Shown: one piece after another, positions 35,855-48,911 of the stretch
Position numbering within the stretch: position 1 is the stretch's first letter
Layout of the letters: each line of letters opens with the position of its first letter
From: Nymphaea colorata
Taxonomy: Eukaryota; Streptophyta; Magnoliopsida; Nymphaeales; Nymphaeaceae
Direction: 5' to 3'
Length of the DNA stretch: 64,000 nt
Assembly (NCBI RefSeq): GCF_008831285.2
Contig: NC_045144.1
Coordinates: 17,375,716-17,439,715, forward strand
The notes under the pieces: generated by a model
What the model was told of the DNA's origin: nothing
Databases searched by the model: none
Seen by the model: only the letters and a program-made list of their open reading frames with translations
Made by a program: the position numbers and the translations under genes

Positions 35855-38800
35855 CTACATATACTCATAATCATCAAGTTCTTCATATGCAACGACAGCA
35901 TCGTCATCTGCTGCATCCATATTGAGTTGTTTCTTTTTGGCTGCAAAACATACGGTCCACATAAGCAATTGAATAAAACAGGGGCAGGAAAAGAAAGCAC
36001 GTGAGAAAAAAAAGCATTCGGAATCAAACTTGGATTCTTCTTGCTAGCGGCTTCTTTCTCTACTTTGAGTTTCTCATTGACAATGGCTGTCATAGAAGAC
36101 AGAACCTCCTTTGCATCTGCTGCTTTCATGGGTGCCATGGAAAGTCTCATGATTGCCTTAAGTAGGTTTATATAGTGAAAATTTTTCTGTGTTAACATTC
36201 AACCAACATGCATGTCAGTATGAGAAAGCATCCCTTGTCATGAGCTCAGTAAGTTCGGAAACTTGCCTCATAAGGCAGGAGCTTATTTGAGACAAGTTCA
36301 GCATATTCCAAGAACTCGCTTAATGATTTCGGTGTAACATTGTCCAAGGTTCTTTTATCACTTGTTTGGTCAAATAACTCCATTGTGGACTTATAGTCTG
36401 CTTCTTCAACAAGCCTGATGAAAGGTAGTTCTTTCTTTTTCAGAGCATGTGCCAGAACGTGCTATTATTATACCAAGAAATTTTCAGCTTTAAGACGTAA
36501 ATTTGCAAGGTAACAAGACAGAAAAAGATCAACAGAGAAGCATGTCCACGTAAATGAATGCCTTTTACCTTTGCTGCCTGAGTTTTTCTTCTAGAGGATC
36601 CATATGTCTTTCTTCTACAGCTCCCATAAATGTTTGTTTCTTGTGACTAGCAATTTTTCCACCTGCGTTTGTTAGTGCCTTATGAATTGGAGGTTCTGGT
36701 ACAGGTGCCTGTAGCAACGAATCATAAAATATTTCAGTGTACGCTTTCTGTAGAAATCCAAAGCCTTCATACATCCCATTATACAGACAAGGGTGTGTCT
36801 CATGGCTGGTTGAATCTTATTGATAACATGAGATTTTGACATGCAGAATCCATCTTCCATTTCATTAAAACTGGCACCTAAGGTTGTTGTTGTTGTAATC
36901 TGGCAATCTCTAGAAGCAAGATGAACCAGCTACTTTAACTGCTTCAGATCCAATTTTTACAGGTGAACTTATCCTGCAGGTACCTTCGCTTAGACCAAAA
37001 CACACTCAACGCTGGTTGCCTGACAAATAACCAGGCCATGCTATGCAGATATCACCAAGAAACCAACAAGACACACTTATGGGTAGGGGTGGGCTATATA
37101 GACATCACCAAGACACGTATGGCTCAAAAGCCATCTCATGTATACACTGTCAAAACGATATGTTACAGAGAGAGTACGTTACAAATTTAAGGCATTAAAA
37201 TGGAGGCACCTCAAAGGCAAAAACAAAATAACCACGTGAAAAAAGAGATTTGGAAAGACATTTTTCACCAGGAAAAAAAAAAAGAAAAACAGAATAATTA
37301 GAGAAGAATAAATATTGTCATTGTAATTGCAGACCAACCATTTCCAAATGGATCAAAGTTGGAGACTTTCAGCCTCGATAATAGTTCAGTTTGATTCAGC
37401 AACCATCTAAGGTGAAAACAAAAAAAAACATAAGGAAAGCCAACAGAAATGTTTTCCGCAATAAGAAAGGAGTATAGCTAAGAGAAAAGGACAATAGAAT
37501 GGCTGCCAAACAGACTCCTAGGCTTTTTCAAACTGATAGAAGCAGAAGGCTGGACTTCACAACCTTGTAACCAGTTTCAAGTTCAGTGTTCTCGATATTG
37601 GTATCAGAGATGAACCATTTTGCAAAATGATACAAAGACTTGGCCCACATGAATTGGGATGAAGCACTATTTACCAGCTCTGTTTTGTGGCGGGATACAA
37701 GTATTTGTGGATACAGGCGGATATAGCACCAATATCAATAACTTCGTTAGGATGTCAAAAACTCAGAAGTATGAGACTATTAACTTCTGAGTGAACCACC
37801 AGACTAGATATTGATTACTAAGTTATAGCAAACAATGAAACAGATAATGAAGAGATAGCCCCAGTATCATCATCTTAGCAAATGCTTCAGCAGGACCACA
37901 GAAAAAAACTAACCAGATAAAATAATCCCTTAATATAGCAAGAAACTTCTAGCTTACGCTATATCATTGTGTGACCTTAATGTTGCAAAAAGCAATAAAT
38001 ACCAATTTGTGCATGCATCTATACATATCTTTATCCAACTACAGGAGCTCAAAGAAATGATAGAGAGCATCAAAGCAAATATATAAAATTCAGCAAAAGG
38101 AAAGACCTTTCCAAGAGGAGGCACATCTCCATCTTCCCAGGACACCTTTACATCTTCAATGTCTTCATCATCCCACAACCCCTTTTGCTTTCCAGTTGCA
38201 TGAACTGGTAGTGCAGGATCAAAATCATCAGATTCTGCAAGTTAGCAGAAAAAATTAAAGCTGTGAGATATATAAGAAGATGTTGATCTATGTGCCATGC
38301 ATTTGTTGCTAATATGTTACAACAGAAGAGTCCAGCTTTAGCAGGCTGTGGAATTCAAGCTGTGAAGGATTATTGTTACATTCAATCTCCGCTATAACTT
38401 AGCTCAAACTTATGGCCTAGTCCAGGCAAAAAATTAGCATAAAAGATATTTTCAGCTAGTTAGACTTAAAAAACCATGGGTAATAGATGGTCTTCAGGTT
38501 GCTAAAAGATCTCCAGTCTTACACTAATCTAGGGACCAAGCAAGTAAAGGACAAAGCCAAAACACAACAAAAAATATTTATGTGGTTCAGAGAAGATGGT
38601 TGTTTAATTTGTTCTTTATTTCTTTGATGAAGAAGATACAAGAATGGGAATGGTTTTTCTTTTGATGTAGGAAAATTGCAAGACATTGCTAACTAAAATT
38701 TGGAAACATATATAAACGAATTTTGGCTCCATACTCCAACACATGTTAGAGAAGTCGTTCAAGTGAATATTGCATATTCACAGGCAATCTGACAAAAGCA

Positions 38801-40303
38801 AGTGCACCTGACGCTTTGGCTGTCAGTCATATAAAAGAGTACACAGTAGACATGATACATCCAGACCATCCACAGACATGATAGATCCAGATCATCCACA
38901 TGATGCATGCGTACTACTTGAAGTCTTGAACTCATCAAAGTGCAGAAATTGTGAGAAAGATAATTTCAGCATTCCACAAGAAAGAAAAATCAGTGACCAA
39001 AGGAAGAAAAAGAGAAAACAGAAAGGGTTGGATAAAAGGGATCAACGTGGACGAATTCATAAAATATAAAATCCAGACATAGGAAGACACAGTGTGGTAC
39101 GAAGCATCAACGCTGTGAAAGGGATCACAGGAGAGGAAAGAAAGCACAAGGATAAGATGATCTGAACGCTCCAATAAATAAAGAAGCAATTGAAGTTGCA
39201 CGCTAGAAAACAAAAGGCTGAAATATTTGGCAACCAATTTTCAGCAACAAGTTCTAACAAAACAATTCACTGAGCTCAGTGAACAGTCCAACTAACAAGA
39301 TTGGCTGCTCACCTATTCGCCCATATCTTCTCTGAAGTACTACCAATTCAACTGACTCACAAAGAAATGACTGTCCGTCCTGAAAACGGTTGCCTTCGTT
39401 TGTCCACGTCAAAATCTTCATCTGCTTTCACACAGTCGCGAGAGAGGGAGAGGAGGGGGGGTGAAAATGGTTCAAAATTGGTGACACAAGATGACAGCGA
39501 GAGTACAAAGGAAAATGGTCGAAAAAACGGCAAAAAACAAGAAACATAAGGCAGAGATAAAGAAAAGGAAGGAAGAAAAATGAGATGCAGAAGCAGGCTA
39601 AAGGTAGCCAATGCAGAGAGTGAGGTGGCCCAGTGGGGGTCGCTCCTGAGCTGGTAAACAATGGAGGCAAAGTGAGCAGCTTCATCCCTCAACGTGCGAT
39701 TGTTACGCTCCTCCCAAATTCGCCACCTGCAACTGATGATCCACTACCACCAGGCGAACGACCAGCTCTTGAATACAGTAGGGAAGGGGTGAGAAGGAGT
39801 AACTGGGCGGGGACGTGGTGGCACGAGGGTATGTACCAAGAAACCACCTAAGAGGAACACAAGGCAGTGGGGGTTCGAAGGCACAGTGTGCCTCTGGAAT
39901 CCAATTTGGTGTTCCCTTAATCCAACTTGAAGTGAATCCATTCTATTCTATGGCTCACACAACTTTCGTTCGAGACCAATGTTTTTGATCATAACTATAA
40001 AGAAGAACCTTGGCAATTCATAAAATTACACATAAAAATTCAGTCATAGGAAAACACAGTATCTAATCTAAGCAGTACAGGGCAATGAAGCCGTGAGACA
40101 AATCACTGAGAGGAAAGAAAGCACAAGGATAAGAAGACGAACGCTCCAAAAAACAAAGAAGCAACTGAAGCTGCGCGCCCAGAGAAAACAGAAGGCTAAA
40201 AAAATTTGGCGACCAATTTTCAGCAGAAATTTCTACCAAAAGATTTTTACGAGCACAATGAACAGTCAACTAACAAGCTTGGTTGCTCACCCCAATCATC
40301 CAT
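35855..40303 (-). CDS. EIF3J: eukaryotic translation initiation factor 3 subunit J, 6 coding exons
   Basis: eIF3j binds the 40S subunit near the decoding site and is a loosely held part of eIF3. Coding exons (minus strand): 40303-40291 (13 nt), 38234-38107, 36708-36569, 36414-36267, 36186-36030, 35940-35855. They join to 223 aa with every junction in frame. The start MDDWESDDFDPALPVHATGK and the acidic WDDEDIEDVKVSWED are typical of the family N-terminus, and DPLEEKLRQQRLVEEADYKS is its core. The C-terminus ends acidic and aromatic (AYEELDDYEYM), as in other eIF3j proteins. Intron 4 starts with GC (GAG/GCAAGT), a normal GC-AG donor. Intron 1 is 2056 nt and contains a decayed copy of exon 1 plus promoter. 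The exon 5 donor (A/GTTTGA) is weak but is the only one that fits the following frame. Confidence 0.93.
39052..40012 (-). pseudogene. decayed tandem copy of the eIF3j promoter and first exon, within intron 1
   Basis: This segment aligns with 40,014-40,590, which carries the working exon 1 and its upstream region, and abuts it directly. Shared phrases include TTCATAAAAT, AGGAAAGAAAGCACAAGGAT, GACTCACAAAGAAATG and CATTCTATTCTATG-like words, in the same order. The copy of exon 1 at 39324-39313 reads ATG GGC GAA TAG followed at once by the preserved donor GTGAGC, against ATG GAT GAT TGG G/GTGAGC in the working copy. It therefore has a stop codon and a one-base loss. About 0.4-0.45 kb of unrelated sequence (roughly 39,440-39,890) interrupts it. 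Confidence 0.8.
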
Positions 40304-40590
40304 GTCTTCTCTGAAGTAGCACCGGTTCAACCGACTCACAAAGAAATGGCAGTCCTGTCCTGAAAACAGTTGCCTTCACTTGTCCACCCCAACATCTGCA
40401 TCTCGATTCACACAGTCAGGACACAGAGGGAGGCGCGTGAAGAGCTGAAGGAGTTGGACAGTCTCCTTGGAATCCCAACTTCGTTTGCCTGTAAACAAAC
40501 TCAAAGCGAATATATTCTATTCTATGCTACAACGCAACTTTCGTTCTAGAGACCAATGTTGCGATCATAACTACGAAGAAGAATCTAGCG
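40304..40590 (-). promoter_or_regulatory. presumed eIF3j promoter and 5' UTR (outer duplicate)
   Basis: This is the sequence directly upstream of the working 13-nt first exon and part of the tandem duplication described at 39,052-40,012. A clear TATA box was not identified. Conservation between both copies points to the stretch 40,304-40,430 as the likely core. Confidence 0.45.
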
Positions 40591-42238
40591 CTCAACTGAC
40601 AACCATTAATCAAGGCCTTGCTCGCACTAAAGTAACGGCAACTTGGCTTGTCACATCGAAGTTGCTTTTCCTTGCAATTTTAAGAAACGATATGGACGAC
40701 TTTTGGGATGAGCGAGCAGAAAAGACCTGAAGGGCCCATTCCAGGGTAAAGTACATTTAATAGGAGTCGCAATTTTACATTTGCGGTAATGTTTATGAGA
40801 ATCAACAGATGACATATCCTTTGTGCGCTGCCTGTTGGTCCACAACTATATCTATGCTACATCATCCCTTGATGATAGACTACTTTAAAACGGCATTTCC
40901 TAGAACAAAATTAAATGGTCATTTGAAATCTGTTAGAAATTAGTAGCCTTAAATTAGCAAAAATGAAAATTCAACATTACGAGGCGTCCGCTTCTTAGGA
41001 TCCAAGCCCCCAAATAACTAATGCACATCCGGTAAATGATCCCATGAAATCTTCATCTTTAATTTTTAAACTCCTTTTGGCTTAAGCAGCCGAAACGTAC
41101 ACAGAAAATTGATACAGAAAATTGCTTAGCAACTTGGTACCTCTTCCTTTCGTTTTTTTCACCATTAGAATATTTATTGTTTGATTGATGTTTCATTTCA
41201 TAATGTGCTGCGTGAAAAATGACAGTCATCATCAGTGTAACAATTGTCATTTATTTATTTAAAAAATAATTTTGCACGTTACGCTTTACAAGCTACCAAT
41301 CAAAAGAATCGATTAGTCTTTATACTTTCTCAGTATTCTATGAACACACTCTTTCTGACTTTATAAACCCGTGGCTTTTGTGACTTTCTTCACAAAAGGA
41401 CAATTCGAATCCAGTGCGAAAGGTAGGAGATATGGTTCTTGAACGGTGAGTGTAGTGCTCTGGTTGATTATGAATGCGCCGGCCTAAGGTAGAGCTGCCT
41501 AAGTTAGACCTGCTATTGTCATCATCATTGATCGCTGTGCATATATGAAACAATAATACTAATGCATCCACGGGAAATCATATTAAAAGAGAATTTTGAC
41601 AACTGAGAGCAGCTTTTAGGGTTTTCTCAGTAAAAATCCAATTGCAGGCTTCGTACTCTTGAATTTAATTCAAGTAGATCAACCTTGAAACCTATGGTTT
41701 TGGAGGAGGGATTCACCAAAAAGTTCACTTTTCTTGGGGCACTTTGCAAAAGCTTAAAGAGAAAGGAAGCACCATGTTTCCAATTTTCCCTCATAATCCA
41801 TGCGTACCACTTCCGGCCAAGTACAGTCGCCGAGGTGACCTACTTCCGGCCAAGCTTGAAAACCCTTTTGTTCGAAATTACAATTTTTTACGTCGTTAAA
41901 TATGAGTTGTTTAACTTAATGCTTCTCTTTGGCAGTATAAGTTTGTGGCACAAGAGAAAGCAAATGTAAGTGTGTGACCCGTTTTGTGAGATTACTGTCC
42001 AATGAGAGGCAGCTAAAATGAAAATATGGAAGGAGGAATACAGAAAGAAAGAGTAATGCACTCGTTAGCTGACACTTGACGATCTGGTGACGATGCACCT
42101 CTTGTTAATTTGTGGTGTGGGATGACATTGGACGGCACTCTGCAAATTAAATGGCAACCATTCATGATATGAGTTGCTTGTTCTACATGGATACAGCAAT
42201 CCTTTGATCTCGTGGTACTGCTATGAATGTCTTTGTGA

Positions 42239-42294
<56 letters not shown>

Positions 42295-44150
42295 AGAGAG
42301 AGAGAGAGAGAGAATTACTAATAACACTACTGGCCTCCCCAACATAAAAACAAAAACAACGTCATGAAATAGACGTGATTGAATAAACATGTTCACGAAC
42401 AGTGGGACGTAACCATTTGACATGAGAAGCAAACATCAAAAAGAGTACGCAAGTTCAGCCTTGTGACATCGACTCTAACCCCTTTACATACGGCATCCTT
42501 TATACAATTCATATAACACCACAGCCCACAAAGTAGAGAATAGTCAATCCTCCTTTGGAAAGACCCGCAAGCAAATGGTCCGCCTGTAAGATCCCTCTCA
42601 ACAGCGTTCAAAAACACTTATAATGAGAGAGAGAGAGAGTTTGAGCGATGTTCACTTCTGCATTTTTGGAGCACACAGTCTCAAACGTAGTCATAAAAAA
42701 CTTTCAAGCGTTTAAAAATTAAAACAGTGAGGTTTTTTTTTTCACATATAATTCAGCAACTTTATAAAAAAAAGAAAAAAAGAAAAAATGGTAAATGTCT
42801 TAAAATTAAAAAATAATGAAAAACTAATAACACAAACATAAAAAATAAGTAGATATGCAACAAATAAAATTTGAAAAATGAAAACAAGTAGTTAGACATT
42901 AAAAAATGTGAAAAATGAATAAAATAAAAAAAGGAAAAAATGTGTGTTTTTTTTATGTTTTGGCATTTTTTTAAGTTTTAAATGGCTGACTTATTTATCG
43001 TGGTTTTTGAAAAAAAAAACCATTTTTTTTGTAATTATGGCCTCACATGCTGTTTTGTTGTGCCAACACTAAGTTGTTAGGTATGATGGGCTTGGATTTT
43101 TTATTTTTTTATGGTTAAATAAACAATCAGATTCCAAATACCATGCGCACAAAACTTTTGCACAGCCCCATGCTAGCAATTGGAGAGCTAAAAATTTGTG
43201 ACAAAGAGGTATTGATATAAAAGGTCTTTAGATTTGAGAGGCACCAATATGTAACAAACTAAATTATGTGAAGAAATCAGCATGTAAATAAAATTATAAA
43301 CTATGTGGGCCGATGTGAGCAACTGCCTACACAAAAGCTCTCACCTGTCTCGGCCACTGGACCGATGTTTGCATCTCCAAAATTTCTTTGGTTGGTTTTG
43401 GAGTGCTCCAAAAAAATGAAATTTTATTTTGAAAATGAGAGAAAGGTACTCGTTCGTCGGTACGATGATCGACCGTTCCTGGTGCTTTTACCGAGGATAA
43501 TTAATCCAAGGGTTATGTTTATCATCGATGCATTTCGTTTTAACTTGAACACATTTTTTTATTCTATATATGGTGCAAAAAAGTATTGAAAGTTTGATGT
43601 TTCAAGCTTTTAAAGAGGTTCTTGAAGAACCACTTAAGATTACGAAATATTTTAGCGAAAGCTAGAATTGGAAAATCTTTGTATATATCATTTGAAAAAC
43701 TTGAGAATTCATTTTGAAGTCATTTTAGTGTCCTCTTAAAACTTTAAGTAGGTTTGAGATTTTGTTCTAATTCGGTTACCACCTACTTAGAGCTTCATCG
43801 CATCTTGCTTAAGTTCTTTTAGAGACGTGATTGCACTCATAAGTGATATTAAGTGATTGTGAATGCATGAATACATTAATCCTATATGATTAAAAGATAA
43901 TGGAGCATTCCTACTACAACATTCATCTAAAAACATTCCTACCATAACATACATCTAATATTTTTGTTTTGATAAATATCATATATAAGAAAAAAAAATT
44001 TTTTAAAATGGATTGAGGTTGTAGACCATCAAGCATGAATCCAATATTGGGTCATTACTTGATTTATTATCTTAGTGAAGTTGGCAAATGAAAAATTAAA
44101 ATTTTAAATGATAAGAGAAAAATATTGAAATGATGGAAAAGATGAACGAC
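40591..44150. other. AT-rich intergenic region
   Basis: No supported gene. 42,720-43,060 is almost pure A/T with poly(A) and poly(T) runs. Short frames such as 41,685-41,969 (+) and 43,305-43,589 (+) show no domain signature. Confidence 0.45.
42247..42313. repeat. (AT)n(AG)n compound microsatellite
   Basis: About 22 AT units followed directly by an AG run. Confidence 0.9.
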
Positions 44151-44232
44151 TCTCATAGAGAGAAATATAGAAGGGAGAGAGAAAGAGATATTGAAAATCA
44201 TAAAATTAAATGATACATATTCGTATACATAT

Positions 44233-44240
<8 letters not shown>

Positions 44241-44288
<48 letters not shown>
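44241..44288. repeat. (AT)n microsatellite
   Basis: About 24 AT units embedded in a longer TATACA-rich stretch (44,215-44,300). Confidence 0.9.
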
Positions 44289-44291
<3 letters not shown>

Positions 44292-44959
44292 TACATATAT
44301 GAAATCTTGTGAAAATAAGGTTTAAATTAAGTAGAGATGAGAAGATCATTTTAGAAAAAGAGATATTTAAAAATGAAATACACGTGTATATATATATATT
44401 GCAGAAGTATGTTAAATCATAAAAAGAGAAAGACAAAGAAAGATATTCATGTACACGTATGCGTATATAATGTGTATATATGTATCTGTCTTCATGAGTA
44501 TTAAAATAAAGAAATAACTTGAAAATAACCGACTTCAATTTTTGATATAGGCCGTTGGGGAACTTGAGCTCATGCAAGAACCTAAGTTAAGTATCCAAGG
44601 CCGCATTAAAAAATGTATTCTTTTGAAAATGTTTTGAAAAATATGATTTAAATAAATATAAAATGTTATTATTCCATTGGTTGCAAAGGAATATGTTTCT
44701 TTCACCGTTGAGTATGAAAGAAGCTCAAACCACACGATAAGGTGTTCATTAGGGTTCATAATCAAATGATTAAAAAAAAAACTATCGAGCAAAATGATAT
44801 GCAAATGCATATTAAAATGTATATATGTCGTGAGGGTTTTTCTCGGGTTAGACAAGTCCCAACTTTAAAAATTAATGTAAAGGTAAAAATTTTCAAATCA
44901 TACTCTCATTCTCGACATACATTCACGTATAGATAGGAAAATTTAAATAACTTGAAACA

Positions 44960-45310
44960 AAACAATATTCAAGAAAAGAGAAGGAGAACATGATTCAACT
45001 ATGAAAAGAAATATCATCTCATTTTTTTATGCTCCTGGTGTATTTGAGCATAGTCTCTTGACTCTAAAATAGAGATTAATAGCTATCTCCTTTAGTCATA
45101 GGGAAATGAGGAAGAGAAAAAGAGAGGAAGCAAGACAAAACTATTTTCAAGAAATGAAATAACATGACTCAAGCATGGAAATAAAAGATCATCTCATTTT
45201 CTCATGCTCTCGGTGTACTTGAGCATAACCTCTTGTCTTTAAAAAATAGGTTGAATGCTATATTCTTTGGTGATGAAGAGATGAAAATGAGAGAAAAATG
45301 AAGAAACAAA
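44960..45310. repeat. diverged tandem duplication, period about 174 bp
   Basis: Two adjacent copies begin ACATGATTCAA (44988) and ACATGACTCAA (45162). Both contain ATCATCTCATTTT, then ATGCTC...GGTGTA...TTGAGCATA. They are clearly related but well diverged, with indels. They may belong to the same decayed element as the GC-rich block that follows at 45.66-45.92 kb. Confidence 0.65.
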
Positions 45311-45659
45311 CAATGCTTCAAATGATCTTGGTTTTACCTTGAAAGAATATCCAAGATAATGAAGAGGATGTTTCCAAGAGAGTTATAGTTTGTTCCAGGT
45401 TGAAGAGGAAAGGAGAAATGAAAAGAGGAAGAGGGAGAGAGCTCAAAAGAAACCCTAAATCTTCAAGTGAAAATATTATAGGGTTTCTCCCAAAAACCAC
45501 TCTTACCTAAGAGGGGAGAAATGAAATGTATTTATAGAAGATTTTGGAGCTAAAACCCAAAACTTGATTTTTTTTTAATTTCCCAACATTTTCATCCGAA
45601 TTTCAAAGAATTTTGAATTATTTTCAATTTTTTTTTTAAAAAATAGGTTTTGACTAAAG

Positions 45660-45925
45660 GGGGATATGGCATTAGCCCCGCAAACATCCTTTTGAGGTAT
45701 GGGTAGGGCTATTGCCCACCCAAAGAAGGCAAAACCGCCCCTTGGGGTCGGTTTTTCGTGAGAAAATAAAGGGGGGCCTGCACTGTTGCAAGCCCCGGTT
45801 GGGCGCTGTTGCGCGCCAGGCGCAACAGTGCACGATGCCTCGGCACTACGTGCGCAGCAGTGTGCTGCATCATGCGGGTGATCGCGTAACGCGATCACCC
45901 TACGATGATGGCAGAAGGGCGCAGA
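45660..45925. other. GC-rich island with consecutive hairpins
   Basis: In an otherwise AT-rich 10-kb neighbourhood this block is strongly GC-rich. It holds a near-palindrome GCGCTGTTGCG...CGCAACAGTGC (about 45,800-45,832), a GCAGCA/TGCTGC stem (about 45,854-45,868), and a perfect 12-bp stem GGGTGATCGCGT/ACGCGATCACCC with a 1-nt loop (45,876-45,900). It encodes nothing recognisable. It may be part of a retroelement LTR, but no element borders were found. Confidence 0.6.
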
Positions 45926-47144
45926 AAATATTTATTTATTTATTTAAAATAAAATCAGATAAAATCTAATAAAATGAAATAAAAAATATTGTTTATATAG
46001 AAAAAATATTTTTTTATTTAAAATGTGTAAAAGAAAAGTTTTTGTTAAAAACGGGCAGCCGACTCCATTTTGAGCGACTCTGATCTCGCTCCGAATCCGA
46101 TTTTGGTTTAGTCGGTTGTCGACTCGTTCGAGCATGCGACTTAGGTTTAAAACATGTTTTGGCATGAGAAATGAGTTTTTAAAACAACGGAAAGGTCGGT
46201 GCAGGCGCGATGCTCAAATTTTGTTGTTTTGAATGCGATTCGAATTTTGAGTCTGAAATGCTCGATTTGGATCTGAACTCGAGTTTTGGATCTAGTTTAG
46301 ATCTGAAAGTTGGGTTCTAGATTTGAATCTTGCGTCTAAATTTGGGTTTTGCGCTTGGGTAAAATAACACAATCTTTTAAAAAAAATTGGAGTGATTACA
46401 ACCGGGTATAGGGGCTTTGTGATGTTGGAATTGCAACTCATTCTCATCTTCTTCCTGTTAGAGTTTAGAAAGCAAAAAAGAAAAGCCTCAGTAATATAAC
46501 AAAAACGATATATTGACAAAGAAATAACTAGTCTCGGTGACAATTTGCAGTCCTAAAAAATAATTTTATTCGGGTGACCTGATTTCTGCTCTTGGAGTGA
46601 AGTTCGATCTCCAAAACTTTCTGTTCCATATTTTGTCTTGAGAAAACTTCCAACCTTAAGCATTGTCTTCACACAAAAAAAAATCAAAGGGTCGAAAATC
46701 CTGAAAACTAACTGTTATCTGGGCTCGATCCCAAAATCGATTTATGAACTTTCAAACGGTCCACATGCAAGTATTTAAGCCAAAAGCCAATCAGATGTAC
46801 TTTGGTCAAAGAGAAATTGGGCTGGTGTTAACAGATCAAAGAAGACAAGTGAGAATAGAGCTAGAAACTAGAAATAAACCTAGAGGACACATTTTTTTGC
46901 TCAGGGATGTACAAGAGAAGGGAAAACTATTTACCCAGAAAAAATTCAGAAGTTTCACGCCTTCTTTAATTAAGAACTGAACATTTTCAGGAAGCCTTGT
47001 CTGGGTCAAAGTAAAATGTCAAACAAAATTTATAAGATACAAACTTAATCAGTAGCATTCACATCGAAAAGTACTTTCCAGTGATCCTTCAATAACTTTA
47101 GAATTTATTTAGCAAGCCTAAAGGGCAAATTTATTAATGGACTC

Positions 47145-47193
<49 letters not shown>

Positions 47194-48861
47194 TAGAGCA
47201 TCCCCGCAATGTAACATCTACCCTCCTTGAATAAAAAGAGAAGACAAGTTTTGAATGGATAAAATTCACTATAGGTAGAAAGGGGAGGTATGTTTTGAGT
47301 AGGTGCAATTCGCTTATGAAGATTAGCTTTTGAAATGTGCATCAGCAAATTAGGATAAGCATGTATGATGTCTATATAAACTATAATAAGCCATCAAATG
47401 AATCTCGATCTTACGTGTTATAGTATGTTATATAAGTTTTTGAACATGAAAAAGCTGCCCCCGGTGAGACGACTTGTAAGCTATCTGATCAAATCAAAGA
47501 GGACAGCAGATGTCTCCCAATTCATGCTCATAGCCCTCATGTTCCATGGAGCCCATATTTGAGGGGCCCCTGTGTGTGTGTTTGTGTGGGTAAGACTAAT
47601 GAGCTCAAGCCTGTTATTTCTTCTGGTTTTTGCTTTATTTAGCATATGAGCATAATCAGAAGTACTAGATTATTTATAGAGCCATTTAATGTAAAAGATA
47701 TTATACGGATTCTAGTTCCCAGTGCATTTATAAGAAACACATCGATCTTTCTGTTTAACGGGATCGGCTTGCCCACATAAATTTCACCTCAGATAGCTCC
47801 ATATATGCCACCAATCCCACCCTGATGTGACATTGGTAGAGTTAATATCGCATTCAATTTAGGCGACCGTTAGATCTGCCACTATTTTTCAGATTGAATC
47901 CGTGATCTGTAGTTTGTACCATCGTCAATAATGTCGCGGGTTGAAACATCAAAAAAGTCGATGTACACTTCACTGCTGTTTACCATAGTGTGGACATGCA
48001 TTGGATCTACTTCGTTGGATGCTATCTATTCCCACTGATGGCAACAGCTGGGCATTATGAAGCCATCAACAGTGACTCATCTAAGAGACACGTCGACGTC
48101 CATCACAGTTGATCTGAAGCAGGCGAAGTACTATGATGACGACAGTTCATGTCATCCTGTGGGACTATGATCACTGTAGAGGAGCAATCCCCAGCCAACA
48201 GGGTCACCATCTTCATGAATGTGAGACACTGCCACATTCATTTTGGGGAGAGATTTACAGATTGGCGACACCAAATCTTCGGTTCATGCGAATGGGGAAA
48301 CGACAGATGGCGGCAGAGCAGAGAGGCACTGGTTGATCTTCTTCTTGTTTATTATTATTATTATTATTTGACAGAAGGGGAGGCAGTGAAAATGTCCTCC
48401 GCTGAATAGAAGCAATTCCTCAGGAATAATGGTCGAGTAATCAGAGACGGGAACTTAAACGACGTAAAATGAATGGAAAGAACGAACTGAAAAGATGTGC
48501 TTCGTCAATTGGCTCTTCAGAAGTGACACGGTATGTCGGGGGCAGCGAGAAAGAGAGATGCTTAGATTCATTCCCGGGGCATCTTCTGCTGTCTAAGGAA
48601 CAGAAGTGATTATCTGTACACTGTTCATTTGGATTTGGATGAAGTTGGAATCGTGCACAAGCCTATACCATCTCCAGAAAAAGTATGAAGCTAAGCGATG
48701 AAGCCATAGACCAAAAGCAGGTTGATATTTATTCATTTGGATGGTATTATAGCAGCAGATGTGCCGGCATGGGGCCAATATAAAGGCTTGCTTAGTATTT
48801 CTTATCATGAAGGAAGACGCGAGAGCCACAACCATCACATGTGTATGCGTGTGTCTGTGTA

Positions 48862-48911
<50 letters not shown>

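Noticed and set aside
42318-42335. CACTAC word as a second CACTA terminus
   Set aside because: No subterminal repeats beside it and it does not extend to the CACTACAGAAGA motif.
45575-45898. 107-aa minus-strand frame over the GC-rich island
   Set aside because: Open only because of GC-rich palindromes; translation has no protein-family features.
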